Part shown: positions 48,489-57,986 of the stretch, one piece after another
Position numbering within the stretch: the first letter of the stretch is position 1
Layout: each line of letters starts with the position of its first letter
NCBI GenBank assembly: GCA_043228905.1
Contig: JBHGNT010000006.1
Span: 10,230,001-10,294,000 of the forward strand
Direction of reading: 5' to 3'
Origin: Azolla caroliniana
Taxonomy: Eukaryota > Polypodiophyta
DNA length: 64,000 bases
Notes under the pieces: model-generated
Databases searched by the model: none
What the model was told of the DNA's origin: nothing
The model's input: the letters and a program-made list of their open reading frames with translations, nothing else
Translations under genes and position numbers: made by a program

Positions 48489-49788
48489 CGTACGAGGTTA
48501 CCGGAACGGATATCCGGTACGAGATGGTGGACGGGTGGGTCCAAGACGGCGAGCCCGTGTCGGAACGGGCTACGGCGACAAAGGAGGAGAAAACCGACAC
48601 GGAGGTCGGGTCTACGGCGGAAGAGCGAGACGGGATGCATGCAATACGGCCGATGGAGGGCCAAGACACAAGCATGCCTACGAAGGAGCCACATCGAGCG
48701 ACCGAAGATGACGGTCGGATCACGCCTTCGAGAGGCGAATACGAGGAGGAAGGCGGCGACGACAAGACCTGGCACGATGCTAGGGAAGATTGGTGGGAAG
48801 AGGTGGCCTACGGAGAGGCTAAGACCGGCGGCCACGAAGATAAGGCCCGAGAGGGATCCTCCACACCGGCTATAGAGACTCCGGCGGTCGGTGCGAGTGC
48901 CGACGTGAGACCAAGAGTGGCGGACGGTGGCGGCGAGGGGACGAAGGCCACAACGGATGAAGGCACCGAGAGAGGCATACGGGAGGTCGCGGAGAACGAA
49001 GATGTATGCGCCCAAAAGAACGAACACGACATCACGAAGGATGTGTGCGGTCGAGCGGGCCAAGAGGGCCAAGAGGGTGTTCCTCCGAGCGAAACGGAGG
49101 TCGGGGAAGAAAGGTACCTTTCCGAAAGGGTACGCGAAGAGGAGCGGAATGCGAAACGTGCAATGCGGCCGCATGAGGGCCAAGCAACGAGCACGGGAAC
49201 GATGGTATGCTCTACGGCGAGAGAGCACGGCAAGCAAAGGGAAGGCGAAAAATGCGTGATGGGGTCATCGAAGGACCGAAGCACGAGCACGCATTCGGAG
49301 GACGACACCGACGTACGGGGAAAGCCTACGGAAGGCAAGCGCGGAGCGAGAAGAGTCGGCACGACGAGGTGCGCGGCGCGAAAAAGGCGGATCCGGAGGA
49401 TATGCGAGGCGGACAAAGGGTCGGCAACATCGTTCGGGAGGACCGATCGGGGAAGAAAGCGCGGGCATCGGAAACGGCGGTCCGGATGTAGACGGTGGTT
49501 CGAGGAAACACGGTGGACGTGGCGGATCGGGTGGAGGCAACGACTCGGCGAACGTCGTCAATTGTGGCGGATCGGACGGAGCCGACGGTTCGAGACCATT
49601 CGGCGGAGATGGTGGGCCGGAAGGCGACGGTGGTTCGTGTGGACGGGGTGGACTTGCTCGAAGTGGAAGACAAAGTCGGGCAAGCCCACGAGGTTGTCAA
49701 GGGCTCGGTTGGCCGCCTTGGCCGAAAATCTCGCGTTTTGTTCCCCTTTTGGCACATACCGGTGGATGTGCGGTTAGGTGGGGGCGGA
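48489..49788 (+). CDS. Long repetitive frame of F, second part, and 3' end
   Basis: Joining 42978 to 48489 (dropping G and one CGGAG copy) keeps the frame, which then runs about 430 codons to 49777. A sixth, weaker module (TPAVGASADVRPR...GGG) lies near 48890. Two short repeated motifs are seen (RPMEGQDTS and RPHEGQATS; about 48650 and 49180). From about 49330 the frame becomes Arg/Trp-rich, and other frames are open too, so the true C-terminus is unclear. The last 50 bp (ggcacataccggtgga to the G-rich tract) match the corresponding part of E. Confidence 0.45.
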
Positions 49789-50467
49789 TGTCGTGAAGAT
49801 TTTCGTCCATAGGCGGAAAACCGAGCGAAGTAAGCAAACCCGCGATGTGCAACGTTGCACGTCAAGATGTTGTATTTCTATTTGTCGATAGTGATAAGTG
49901 TGGTGCTAGAAATGCACCTTAGGATTTGTAAAGTGTAAAGGTGATGTGCTTTTGCGCGCACATCCATGTGAGAGAGAGAGATAGGTACATAGTAGTTCGT
50001 GTAGAGGTGGGAGTTAAGACCCATCCTTCCCACCTCCCCTAAAATCAAGGGAAATATCCCCATTGATTGAAAAGGGATATTTTGTAGCACCTTTATGTAA
50101 CGGTCTTCCCTCCGTGTGCTATAAAGGGAGAGGAAGAGCACCATCGTGGGGGTTGCCTATTTTTTTTTGAGTGCGGAAGGTATACCACATAGGACAAGCG
50201 TTAGGTTTAGGGTTTCTTTTCTTCTTCGTCGGATTAGGGTTTCGGGTTTATCATAGTCGTTTGGTGCGGCCTACGCGGCCGCCATTTTGTAATCGGTTTT
50301 CGGTTCTAATATATCTTGTTGAGCATTTGGCCTCCATCTTCCTCTTGTTCATTCTTTCTCTTCTTGTGCTAAGCTCCATTCCGAAGTCCTATTCCTTCTC
50401 CCCTTCTCCTTAGTCCAAGACCCCCGTGGTTCCGCCCTTCTCCACGCACGCGCGTAACAACGCGACA
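49789..50467 (+). repeat. 3' LTR of element F
   Basis: Same length and ends as the 5' copy, preceded by a purine-rich tract (aggtgggggcgga). Few differences from the 5' LTR imply a fairly recent insertion. Confidence 0.92.
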
Positions 50468-51291
50468 ACGTGATTATCGCTACGGATTACTGCACGAAAT
50501 GGGTGGAAGCGAAAGCACTACGCGACAACACAACGGCATCCACGGCAAAAAATTTACATGAATGCATCTGGTGCCGGTATGGATGTCCAATAGAGCTCAT
50601 AAGTGACCAAGGTGGGCACTTCTTAGGGCAAGTAGTGGAAAGTTTGACGACATTTTATGCGGTGGTGCACAAACGGAGCACTCCCTATTATCCGCAAGCC
50701 AACGGATTAGCAGAGTCAACAAATAAAACACTACAAAATATCCTGCGAAAAATTGTCAATGAGAACCGGACGGATTGGGATACAAAGCTGCACAGTGCAC
50801 TCTGGGCCTACCGAACGACATATAAGACGAGTATCCGCACCACACTGTTTCGCCTAGCATTTGGATTGGAAGCAATGATGCCGGTAGAGTTCCAAGTACC
50901 GAGTTTACGAATACAAATTCGGGAACGCCTAAATGAGAAGGAATCGGAAGTTATCCGGTTAAGCGCGCTGTGCGAATTGGAAGAACACCGGCTAGCCAAC
51001 ATCATGCACCTAGAACTAGAGCAGCGACGAAGGAAAGCGTTCGTGGATCGTCACCGAAAAGGGAACGAAAAGATGTTGAGAATCGGTAAGCCGGTACTCG
51101 TATTCCAGACCCGGATGGGTAAGATGTCGGGAAATCTACGGTTTCGGTGGACCGGACCATACTGGATTACGCGTGAGTTCAACGGTTCCTACCAATTAGG
51201 GACACTTGTCGGCGAGGTTCTGGGTAAATGGGTCAATGGGTTCCGACTCAAACCATACAATGGACCCATGCCAAGAAACCCATTTGAATAA
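50468..51291 (+). pseudogene. Integrase core and C-terminus of element B
   Basis: The continuation of the integrase after [17 protein letters not shown], a SDQGGHF catalytic Asp region, YYPQANGLAE with the catalytic Glu, then a conserved tail (FRWTGPYWI, the GPY/F motif; GKWVNGFRLKPY). Removing F and one copy of the 4-bp ACGT duplication joins this exactly in frame with 39858. This half is free of stops. Followed by about 370 bp of A-rich spacer to 51664. Confidence 0.85.
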
Positions 51292-51664
51292 GTGAAGGGC
51301 GACACGGAACCAGACACCGGTAAGTCGGAAGCGACGGCAAGCGGTCCAGCGGCCGACAAGGACCACAATCCGAATAGGGGTCCAGTGGGACCGGTTACGA
51401 ATTAGCAAAACCATTTTTATAATTAAAAATAAATAAATAAAAAGAGAAATTTAAAAATAATAATAAATCAAATCAAATCAAAGTAAATCATGCAAGGGCG
51501 AGGGGTGAACGGGCACATGCAAAAACAAGGAGTGAACAGGCACTTTGAAAAGGTACGTAGTGGGCTATTAATAGGGTATTAAACCGTTGCCACATGGCAA
51601 AACATTCTATTTTAGTACATGACGTGCACACACGTGGGTAAGAAAAAAAAAAACAAGCGCCAAC

Positions 51665-53908
51665 ATGCAACAAGAAGACCTCCGCCACATAGAAACCCTC
51701 ACATTACGTGAACAGAGGAGCACAAACACAGACATGCGATTGAAGATCAGCAAACGCGAGCCCACGCACACAGAGACTCCTCACACACAACCCTCACCAG
51801 CGCTCACCGACCTCGACGAAGCCATGGACTACCAAGCACTCTCTGAAGCGGCCAAGAAGTGGCTAAGGCAACACAGGTTAGAGGGTTTCCTCACAATCAT
51901 GGAGGCGCCACCACACCGGGAGGCGGAGAAGATAGTCAAAGAAATGGACACGGAGCTGATCACGGAAGAGGCCATCCATGCGTTGATTGGCCTTCCGGAG
52001 GGGGGCATCTTCACCATCGACAACCCTACCTCGGAGCAGCTCCGAAAATATTTTGGGGAATACTCTCTAGCAAGCAAGGCCTATCGGACACAGGGCGGCA
52101 AAGATCCACTCTTTCGAGAGATTGCCCGTGTGCTCCATGAATTTGGACATGTATACCCTTGACCCCCGTGCATGCCCCAAAACTGGGCCGGCTTAATCAT
52201 AGCCACATATGAAGGCGTGAAGGTGGACTGGGCGGTACTGATTGCGGATGGCCTCTGTGCGGCCATCGACTCTGTCAGAAGCAAGGAGGGTCGGAAGATA
52301 TGGACGGAAGTGGTGCAATGGCTCACCCTATTGGCGCCACCTATTGAGCCCGTCAAGACCACGAAGCGGGGAAGAACAACTGAAGGCACCCCGAAAATGG
52401 CCTTGAAACGACAACAACTGTTGGCTTCTAAGGCAACCAAAGGGAAGGCGGCCGACACGGACCAAGCGGCAAAGGAGAGCGCCAATAGGAAGCGGCAGGC
52501 GGAAATGGAGGAGGAGCCACCGGTACGGCCAATCAAGATCAGGCTTAGCCGACCGGTTCAACAAGCGTCGAACCCCTTGGCTGCGAAAATCAACATCGGG
52601 ACTCAAGAGGAGGAAGCCAAGGAGGAACTATTAGAGCACCTCCAACGGCGCCAGAAGGCAAGCACCTTCGAACATGCCGGGGAGCATTCGGACCCAAAGA
52701 AGGATGGAACGCTTGTACCCCGCACTGAGCAATCCGCACCAAGGATGGAACCGAAACTGGTTCAGACAGAACCGGTCACAGAGCTCCCTGCACAACAACC
52801 TCTACCGACGGGTCAGGATACGGCAAGACCCGAAATGCAAGCGCCGGAAGTACAGTTGCCTACCCCACCGGCAGGCCAAGAGCATTCAGAGGTGGAGCGG
52901 CCAACGGAGCCGCAACCAGAACGGTAAAGTGGTCACCAACAAGAGCTAAAGTTGTAGCTCGACGCAACCGGACAAAACCAACCACTGACCAGCGACACCA
53001 ACAGCCAACCCTCCGGGCAAACGCAACAACAGGGCACCGACAGCCAATGGCTCCGGTGGATTGGAGAACAGATTGCCGGAGTGGTACACTACATAGAGGC
53101 GGAAGAAAAAGCGCAGATGGATCAGTTGCTCGTCACAACTGGAGAACTAGAGACAGCTCGGTCAAGGATCCGGAGCCTAGAACAAGACTTGGACCTGGCC
53201 ACAGAAGAATTGGCCAAAATGGCCTTAACCGAACCATAGCTCCAAGCATCGGTGACTCCGGTAGATGTACAGAATAAAGAAGCATCGGCACTTGTACATA
53301 GCAATAAGACCCCGGAGACGGAACCAGTCCCGAAGATAGTGGCGGCGCAAGCAAAAGAGCTTGCTGAATTAAGAGATGAACTGGCCGCACAAGAAGCATT
53401 ACGCACTCGAGAGCAAGGCTCGAAGAAAGCGGCAAAAGAAGAGCAACGAAAGACTACTGAGAACCTCCGCCGAGCAGAAGAGAATCTGTGAAAAGGACAT
53501 CAAGCCTATGACCGGCTGAAAGAGGAGAAAGAGAAGGCGATGCAAGAAAAGGAGAAGCTGCGGCAGATGGCGGAAACAGAGATCGAAAGATTGAAAGAGG
53601 AACTCCGTCAACAGAAGGATCGGGAAGACCGCGCTCCCCAGCAACTCAACCAAAAGCTGAAGCAGAAGACCGATGATTTTGAGCACCTGCACCGGGACTA
53701 CAAGCACCTAGATACGAAGCATAAGAAACAACAGGAGAAGATGGCAGAGCTCCGACAGGAGGTGCATCGAGTTGAGACGACGTTGGCGGAGGAACGGGCA
53801 GAAAGAACCACGTTGCTGGAGGAAGCCGCGCAAGATTGGATGGAGCTGCATAAGCAGCATTATGAAGAGAATGAAAGAGCGACAATGGTATTGCAAAGGC
53901 TGCAGAAC
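51665..53908 (+). pseudogene. Third ORF of element B: unknown N-domain and coiled coil
   Basis: One reading frame runs about 750 codons downstream of pol with only scattered stops (TGA 52160, TAA about 52925, two TAGs and a TGA at about 53488), so it was one long ORF. The likely start is the ATG at 51824. The first 200 residues (WLRQHRLEGFL...EAIHALIGLPEGG...LHEFGHVYP) resemble the 'putative plant transposon protein' region found in some plant Gypsy elements, but this is a weak call. A Lys/Pro/Glu-rich middle follows, then a long coiled coil (53250-53908) rich in Gln, Glu, Lys and Leu. Element A carries the start of the same ORF. The position is that of env in retroviruses, but no signal peptide or membrane segment is visible. 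Function unknown. Confidence 0.6.
53482..53908 (+). repeat. 427-bp direct repeat, copy 1 (left of D)
   Basis: Coiled-coil part of the third ORF of B. It matches 56313-56739 over its full length, with one difference noticed (C at 53558 against T at 56389). It ends exactly at the left end of Copia D. Confidence 0.95.
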
Positions 53909-54581
53909 TGTTGGGGTTTTTCGGTCCCTCCGGATGGGATGTCCGGAGATGAATGACGGCAGTTACGGTTACGGTTACGGTTACGGTCCCGGCTACGGAG
54001 CCGGATGATGAAGACCCCGGCTACGGAGCCGGAAGACGAAGACCCCGGTTACGGAGCCGGATGACAAAGACCCCGGTTACAGAGCCGGATGACAAAATGT
54101 ACCCGGAGAGATATCCGGATACGGGGACATATTTGTGAATATGTTTGCCAAGGGCCCTTGAGGCTATATCTGTAAATAACCCGAAAGTCATATGTGTATA
54201 AATATGACTTAGGGCAAACAGTTTGTTGTTGCTACTCACTTATTTTTCTGTTTTCCACTCAAGAGGAGTGAAGAGAGAGCAGCCGAGAGAGAGATAGAGC
54301 GTGAGAGAGGGAGAGGTCGACGCCTCTGTGTAATACCGCCGCCTGTGGCGAGGATAGCGAGCTCAAGGTCGTCGCCTTGCAGCTCGCCATTGTATATTTC
54401 TCTGTGCACAGTTTTGGTTTGGAGTCCTGCACTCCCGTGGTTTTTTCCCGTATAGGGTTTTCCACGTTAATCCCTGTGTTATCGTGTCTTTCTCTGTGTT
54501 TCCTATTTTCTGCTGTATTGATTCGTGATTTCTCGGTTGTGGCCGAGCGGTGAAGCCGAATCGGAGCGTTGATTCTCGACA
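53909..54581 (+). repeat. 5' LTR of Copia D with tandem repeats
   Basis: 673 bp, TG...CA, followed three bases later by TGGTATCAGAGC (54585-54596). Near its start it carries about four GGTTAC units (53963-53987) and then four copies of a 28-bp unit (CCCCGGCTACGGAGCCGGAT plus gatgaaga, about 53988-54100). A TATA-like gtataaatatg lies near 54195, and a GAGAGA-rich leader follows. Confidence 0.85.
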
Positions 54582-56312
54582 AAGTGGTATCAGAGCGACG
54601 GCAGTGCAGAAAATGGAAGGCGGCAGCAGCGGGCAGCCGGGGATGATGGTGCTGAATGCGCAGAATTACGCCGACTGGAAGATCAAGATGGAGGATCTTC
54701 TCATTGTTCGGGACCTGTATGAACCGATTGACAGGTCGGAAATACCCAAGGGGGTACTTGAGACGGAATGGAGGCTTCTGAATCGGAAAGCCGTTGCAAC
54801 CATTCGGCAATACGTCGACGTGAGCGTTCTACAACATGTGGCGAACGACACCAACGCATACGAGATGTGGCGGAAGCTGTCGGGCCTCTACGAGAGGAAG
54901 AATGCGTTGAACCGGACCTCCCTGATGAGGAAGATAGTGAACCTCAAGTACCGGGACGGCGAGAGTATGGTGGAACACGTAAGCACGTTCATGGGATTCG
55001 TGAACCAGCTTGCGGCGATCAAGTTCCCGCTGGAGGATGCAATGCAAGCCATCATTCTGATGTGTACATTGCCGGAAAGCTGGGAGAACTTGGTGGTGAC
55101 TCTCAGCACCTCCTGCACGGAAGATAACTTGTCCCTACAAACGGTAAAGACAAGTATTTTGAACGAAGAAGCGCGTCAGAGAGATAAAGAACCGGCCTCC
55201 GACTCGAAGGCGTTGCTTACCGAATCGGAACGGGGAAGACAATGGAACCGGAGTCCGCAAAGACGGGAGAAGTCGGGGACCCGGTCGCAGTCAAGAGGAA
55301 GACCCACATGCTTCCACTGTGGGAAGCCGGGGCATTTCCGGAAGAATTGTCGGCATTACCGAAAGGACAACGGAGCCGACGACACCGATTCAAAGAAGTC
55401 ACCGGAGAGAAACGGTGCATACCGGGGAGCCACGGGCCGGAGAGGTCCGGATCGACGAGGGCAGGACCGGAAAGGAACGACGGCACTCGCGGCAAGTGAG
55501 GAAGAAATCATGCTCATCACCGAAGAAGGTGAACTAAACATTGCCGGCGATGAGACGACCTGGGTGGTCGATTCCGGAGCATCGTTCCACCTGACCCCGG
55601 AGAGAAGATACTTCTCATCCTACACAGTCGGTGAGCATGGCTGTGTTCGGATGGGAAACGAAGGGACGTGCCGGATTGCCGGCATAGGAGACGTGTGGCT
55701 AATGACATCAACCGGATGCAAGATGCTGCTGAAGGATGTTCGACACGTTCCGGAGGTTCGATTGAACCTGATTTCGGCCGGGAGGCTAGACGATGAAGTC
55801 TACACGGGTAGCATCCGGAACGGTGTCATAAAGTTCAGCAAAGGGAGCCTGATAGTGGCTCGGGCCCGGAAAGTCAACACACTGTACCTGATGAATTCCC
55901 GGCTATGTCCGGAGGAGCTGAACGTGGCAGCTGACACTGCCGATGAGCTGTGGCACAAGAGACTGTGCCACATGAGTGAGAAGGGGATGAAGAGGCTTGC
56001 AGAAGACAACCTTATCCCAGTGAAGCATGTGCATCTGGAGAAGTGCACCGATTGCCTGGCCGGTAAGCAGAACCGAGCCTCCTTCCACTCAAGGCCACCG
56101 ACGAGACGTAGCGCACCATTGGAGTTGGTGCACACTGATGTGTGTCAGGTAGAAACGAAGTCACATGGCGGAGCCCAGTACTTCGTAACATTCATAGATG
56201 ACCATAGCCGGAAGCTGTGGACGGCACCGTTGAAGACAAAGGACCAAGTATTGTCCGTCTTCAAAGAACTCCACGCGAGAGTGGAAAGGGAATCCGGCAA
56301 GGAGCTGAAAGC
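53909..56312 (+). mobile_element. Copia element D, 3'-truncated
   Basis: It starts exactly with an LTR (TGTTGGGGTTTTTCGG) and has a tRNA-Met primer site, gag, protease and the first part of integrase. It ends abruptly at about 56312 within the integrase core: no RT, RNase H, purine tract or 3' LTR. The 427 bp of B that precede the element are repeated immediately after its truncated end. It cannot transpose on its own. Confidence 0.9.
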
Positions 56313-56322
56313 GAATCTGTGA
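54613..56322 (+). pseudogene. Copia D gag-protease-integrase, truncated
   Basis: The ATG at 54613 (MEGGSSGQPGMMVLNAQNYA) opens an uninterrupted frame. Gag capsid is followed by zinc knuckle CFHCGKPGHFRKNC (about 55311-55352), protease with DSGA (about 55570), integrase HHCC finger (HKRLCHMS...CTDCLAGKQ) and the first catalytic Asp (HTDVCQ). After GKELKA the sequence switches to duplicated element B DNA and meets a stop at 56320-56322. The preserved part has no other damage, so the truncation is recent or happened at insertion. Confidence 0.9.
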
Positions 56323-56739
56323 AAAGGACATCAAGCCTATGACCGGCTGAAAGAGGAGAAAGAGAAGGCGATGCAAGAAAAGGAGAAGTTGCGGCAGATG
56401 GCGGAAACAGAGATCGAAAGATTGAAAGAGGAACTCCGTCAACAGAAGGATCGGGAAGACCGCGCTCCCCAGCAACTCAACCAAAAGCTGAAGCAGAAGA
56501 CCGATGATTTTGAGCACCTGCACCGGGACTACAAGCACCTAGATACGAAGCATAAGAAACAACAGGAGAAGATGGCAGAGCTCCGACAGGAGGTGCATCG
56601 AGTTGAGACGACGTTGGCGGAGGAACGGGCAGAAAGAACCACGTTGCTGGAGGAAGCCGCGCAAGATTGGATGGAGCTGCATAAGCAGCATTATGAAGAG
56701 AATGAAAGAGCGACAATGGTATTGCAAAGGCTGCAGAAC
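56313..56739 (+). repeat. 427-bp direct repeat, copy 2 (right of D)
   Basis: It begins at the truncated end of Copia D and runs on into the rest of the third ORF of B. The two copies flank D like a target duplication about 100 times larger than normal. Confidence 0.95.
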
Positions 56740-56830
56740 ACCTATCAAACCCAATTGTCACATTACTAGGAACAAGAGGTGGATACGGTGGCACTAATCA
56801 AGCAGTTGAAGGACGAACGGCAAGTCGCGG
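56740..56830 (+). pseudogene. Last piece of the third ORF of element B
   Basis: After the second copy of the 427-bp repeat, the coiled-coil frame continues as TYQTQLSHY, a TAG, then DTVALIKQLKDERQVAV, and is cut by the LTR of E at 56831. Confidence 0.7.
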
Positions 56831-56999
56831 TGTCGTGAAGTACAAAAGCTTCACATTAAAAGTCTACAATAAGATAAATACATAACTAAAATAACATTTG
56901 ATAATGTTTTATATAATATTAACAACACATATGATAATATTATATATATGTAAAAAAAATAAATATATAGATAAATATATTATATTACACGAACAAGAG

Positions 57000-57055
57000 A
57001 GGACTTGAACCAATAACCCCACCCTATGACTCTCAAACCTTACCATTTACTCTAT
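57000..57055 (-). other. tRNA-like sequence 1 in the LTR of E (antisense)
   Basis: On the minus strand, AATGGTAAGG (D-arm/A-box like) is followed 25 bases later by TGGTTCAAGTCC, which fits the B-box consensus GGTTCRANYCC. The spacing is that of a tRNA. The anticodon and acceptor stems are not convincing, so it is a relic or a promoter-like module, not a tRNA gene. Confidence 0.45.
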
Positions 57056-57162
57056 ACTAGTAATATACATAAAATAAAGCATACTTTATATATACTTTAT
57101 ATTACATAAAGGATTTGCTTCATGATATAAAAATAAAGTTGTATGTTGTATTCAATAGCATT

Positions 57163-57223
57163 TTGAGACTCGAACCCACAACCTCATACACTAAAGTTGA
57201 CACACCTACCATTAGGATAGGCC
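57163..57223 (-). other. tRNA-like sequence 2 in the LTR of E (antisense)
   Basis: On the minus strand, CCTAATGGTAGG forms a plausible D arm and GGGTTCGAGTCTC a plausible T arm, 27 bases apart. The middle part does not form a clear anticodon stem. Also present at the visible edge of the 3' LTR. Confidence 0.45.
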
Positions 57224-57536
57224 CTTTCTCTTTAAAATTATGTTTTCATGTTTATTGTTATTGCATATATTGTTTCATACATAAAAGCTCAAATGAGCGA
57301 GATGTTTATCATGCATCACATGTAATGCATGAACGCCAAATGGCGATCATGCATCACATGCATTTCATGCACTACATGCATGATTTGTACCCTCCAATGC
57401 ATCATATGCATGGGGGCACCTATTTAAATGGTGAAAGAGAAGATCAAAGGGGAGATATGTATGAGATATCAATCAAATATATATTACATAAGAGATACCA
57501 TAAAATAGAGAAAGAAAGGAAGAAGTTCAAGATAAG

Positions 57537-57605
57537 GGTGGAGCTCTAGCCTGGCGGTCGTGGTGTTCAACTCTTAACAAGAGGGAGGCGGTTCGAGCCT
57601 TATCT
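57537..57605 (+). other. tRNA-like sequence 3 in the LTR of E (sense)
   Basis: TAGCCTGGCGG resembles an A box, a CTCTTAACAAGAG hairpin stands where an anticodon arm would be, and GGCGGTTCGAGCC resembles a T arm with B box. Folding into a full tRNA is not evident by eye. Confidence 0.45.
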
Positions 57606-57924
57606 TCATCAAAATATTGAAGTGAAGATTGTAGTGGTCTACGATCAAGAAAGAGAAGAGCGATTACCTTGCAAGACAAAGTTTGGAGGTTCAACGACGT
57701 GTATAACCACTTTTGTAACTCTTTCATCAAATAATTATAAATCTCTTTTATTGCTTCAAATATCATTCTATATCCTATCTTGTCATATCTTGTTGATCAC
57801 TATTGATCTATCTCTACTCTTTCGTCTCTTCCGTCCATAATCCCAGTGATTCCTTCCTCACTTTCACGATATCTTTTGTCTACGCAACGCTACGCTTCTA
57901 GGCGAGCCACGTCACGACACAATT

Positions 57925-57942
57925 TGGTGAACCCGACGTGAA
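57925..57942 (+). other. Primer-binding site of E, tRNA-Trp
   Basis: TGGTGAACCCGACGTGAA, three bases after the LTR, is the full 18-base complement of the 3' end of plant tRNA-Trp including CCA. Confidence 0.85.
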
Positions 57943-57986
57943 ACGGGGAAGTAGAAGAGACATCTGAAGTAAAGATCAACATCAAC

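Larger units (their letters stand above)
39859..50467 (+). mobile_element. Element F: large Gypsy-type element without pol
   Basis: Two 679-bp LTRs (39859-40537 and 49789-50467) flank the interior; by eye they differ at about three positions. ACGT flanks both sides (39855-39858, 50468-50471), a 4-bp target duplication. The primer site and the region before the 3' LTR match element E. The interior has a short gag-like frame and a very long repetitive frame, but no protease, RT, RNase H or integrase. Copia G is inserted in it. F is therefore non-autonomous; E-type enzymes are the obvious candidate helpers (inference). Confidence 0.88.
34590..56830 (+). mobile_element. Gypsy element B, host of nested insertions
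   Basis: Same family as A but less decayed. Order: LTR, gag with zinc knuckles, protease, RT, RNase H, integrase, then a long third ORF. It is split by F (39859-50467, containing G) and by D (53909-56312 plus a 427-bp duplication), and ends where the LTR of E begins (56831). The 3' LTR is not seen and could lie beyond E, outside the window. The coding parts contain a handful of stops and one or two frameshifts, so it is not autonomous. Confidence 0.85.
56831..57921 (+). repeat. 5' LTR of element E
   Basis: 1091 bp, from TGTCGTGAAGTAC to CACGACACA. It shares its first ten bases with F and several internal blocks with the solo LTR at 18974. Very AT-rich in the first 250 bp. It contains three stretches with tRNA-like A-box/B-box layout (listed separately) and a run of catgcat/acatgcat words (about 57345-57415). 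A TATA-like ctatttaaatgg lies near 57419. Confidence 0.9.

Noticed and set aside
53960-53990. GGTTAC repeats taken as interstitial telomere
   Set aside because: Plant telomeres are TTTAGGG-type (or TTAGGG in some); GGTTAC does not fit and sits inside a Copia LTR.
57537-57605. A genuine tRNA gene in the LTR of E
   Set aside because: Acceptor and anticodon stems do not pair convincingly by eye; kept only as tRNA-like.
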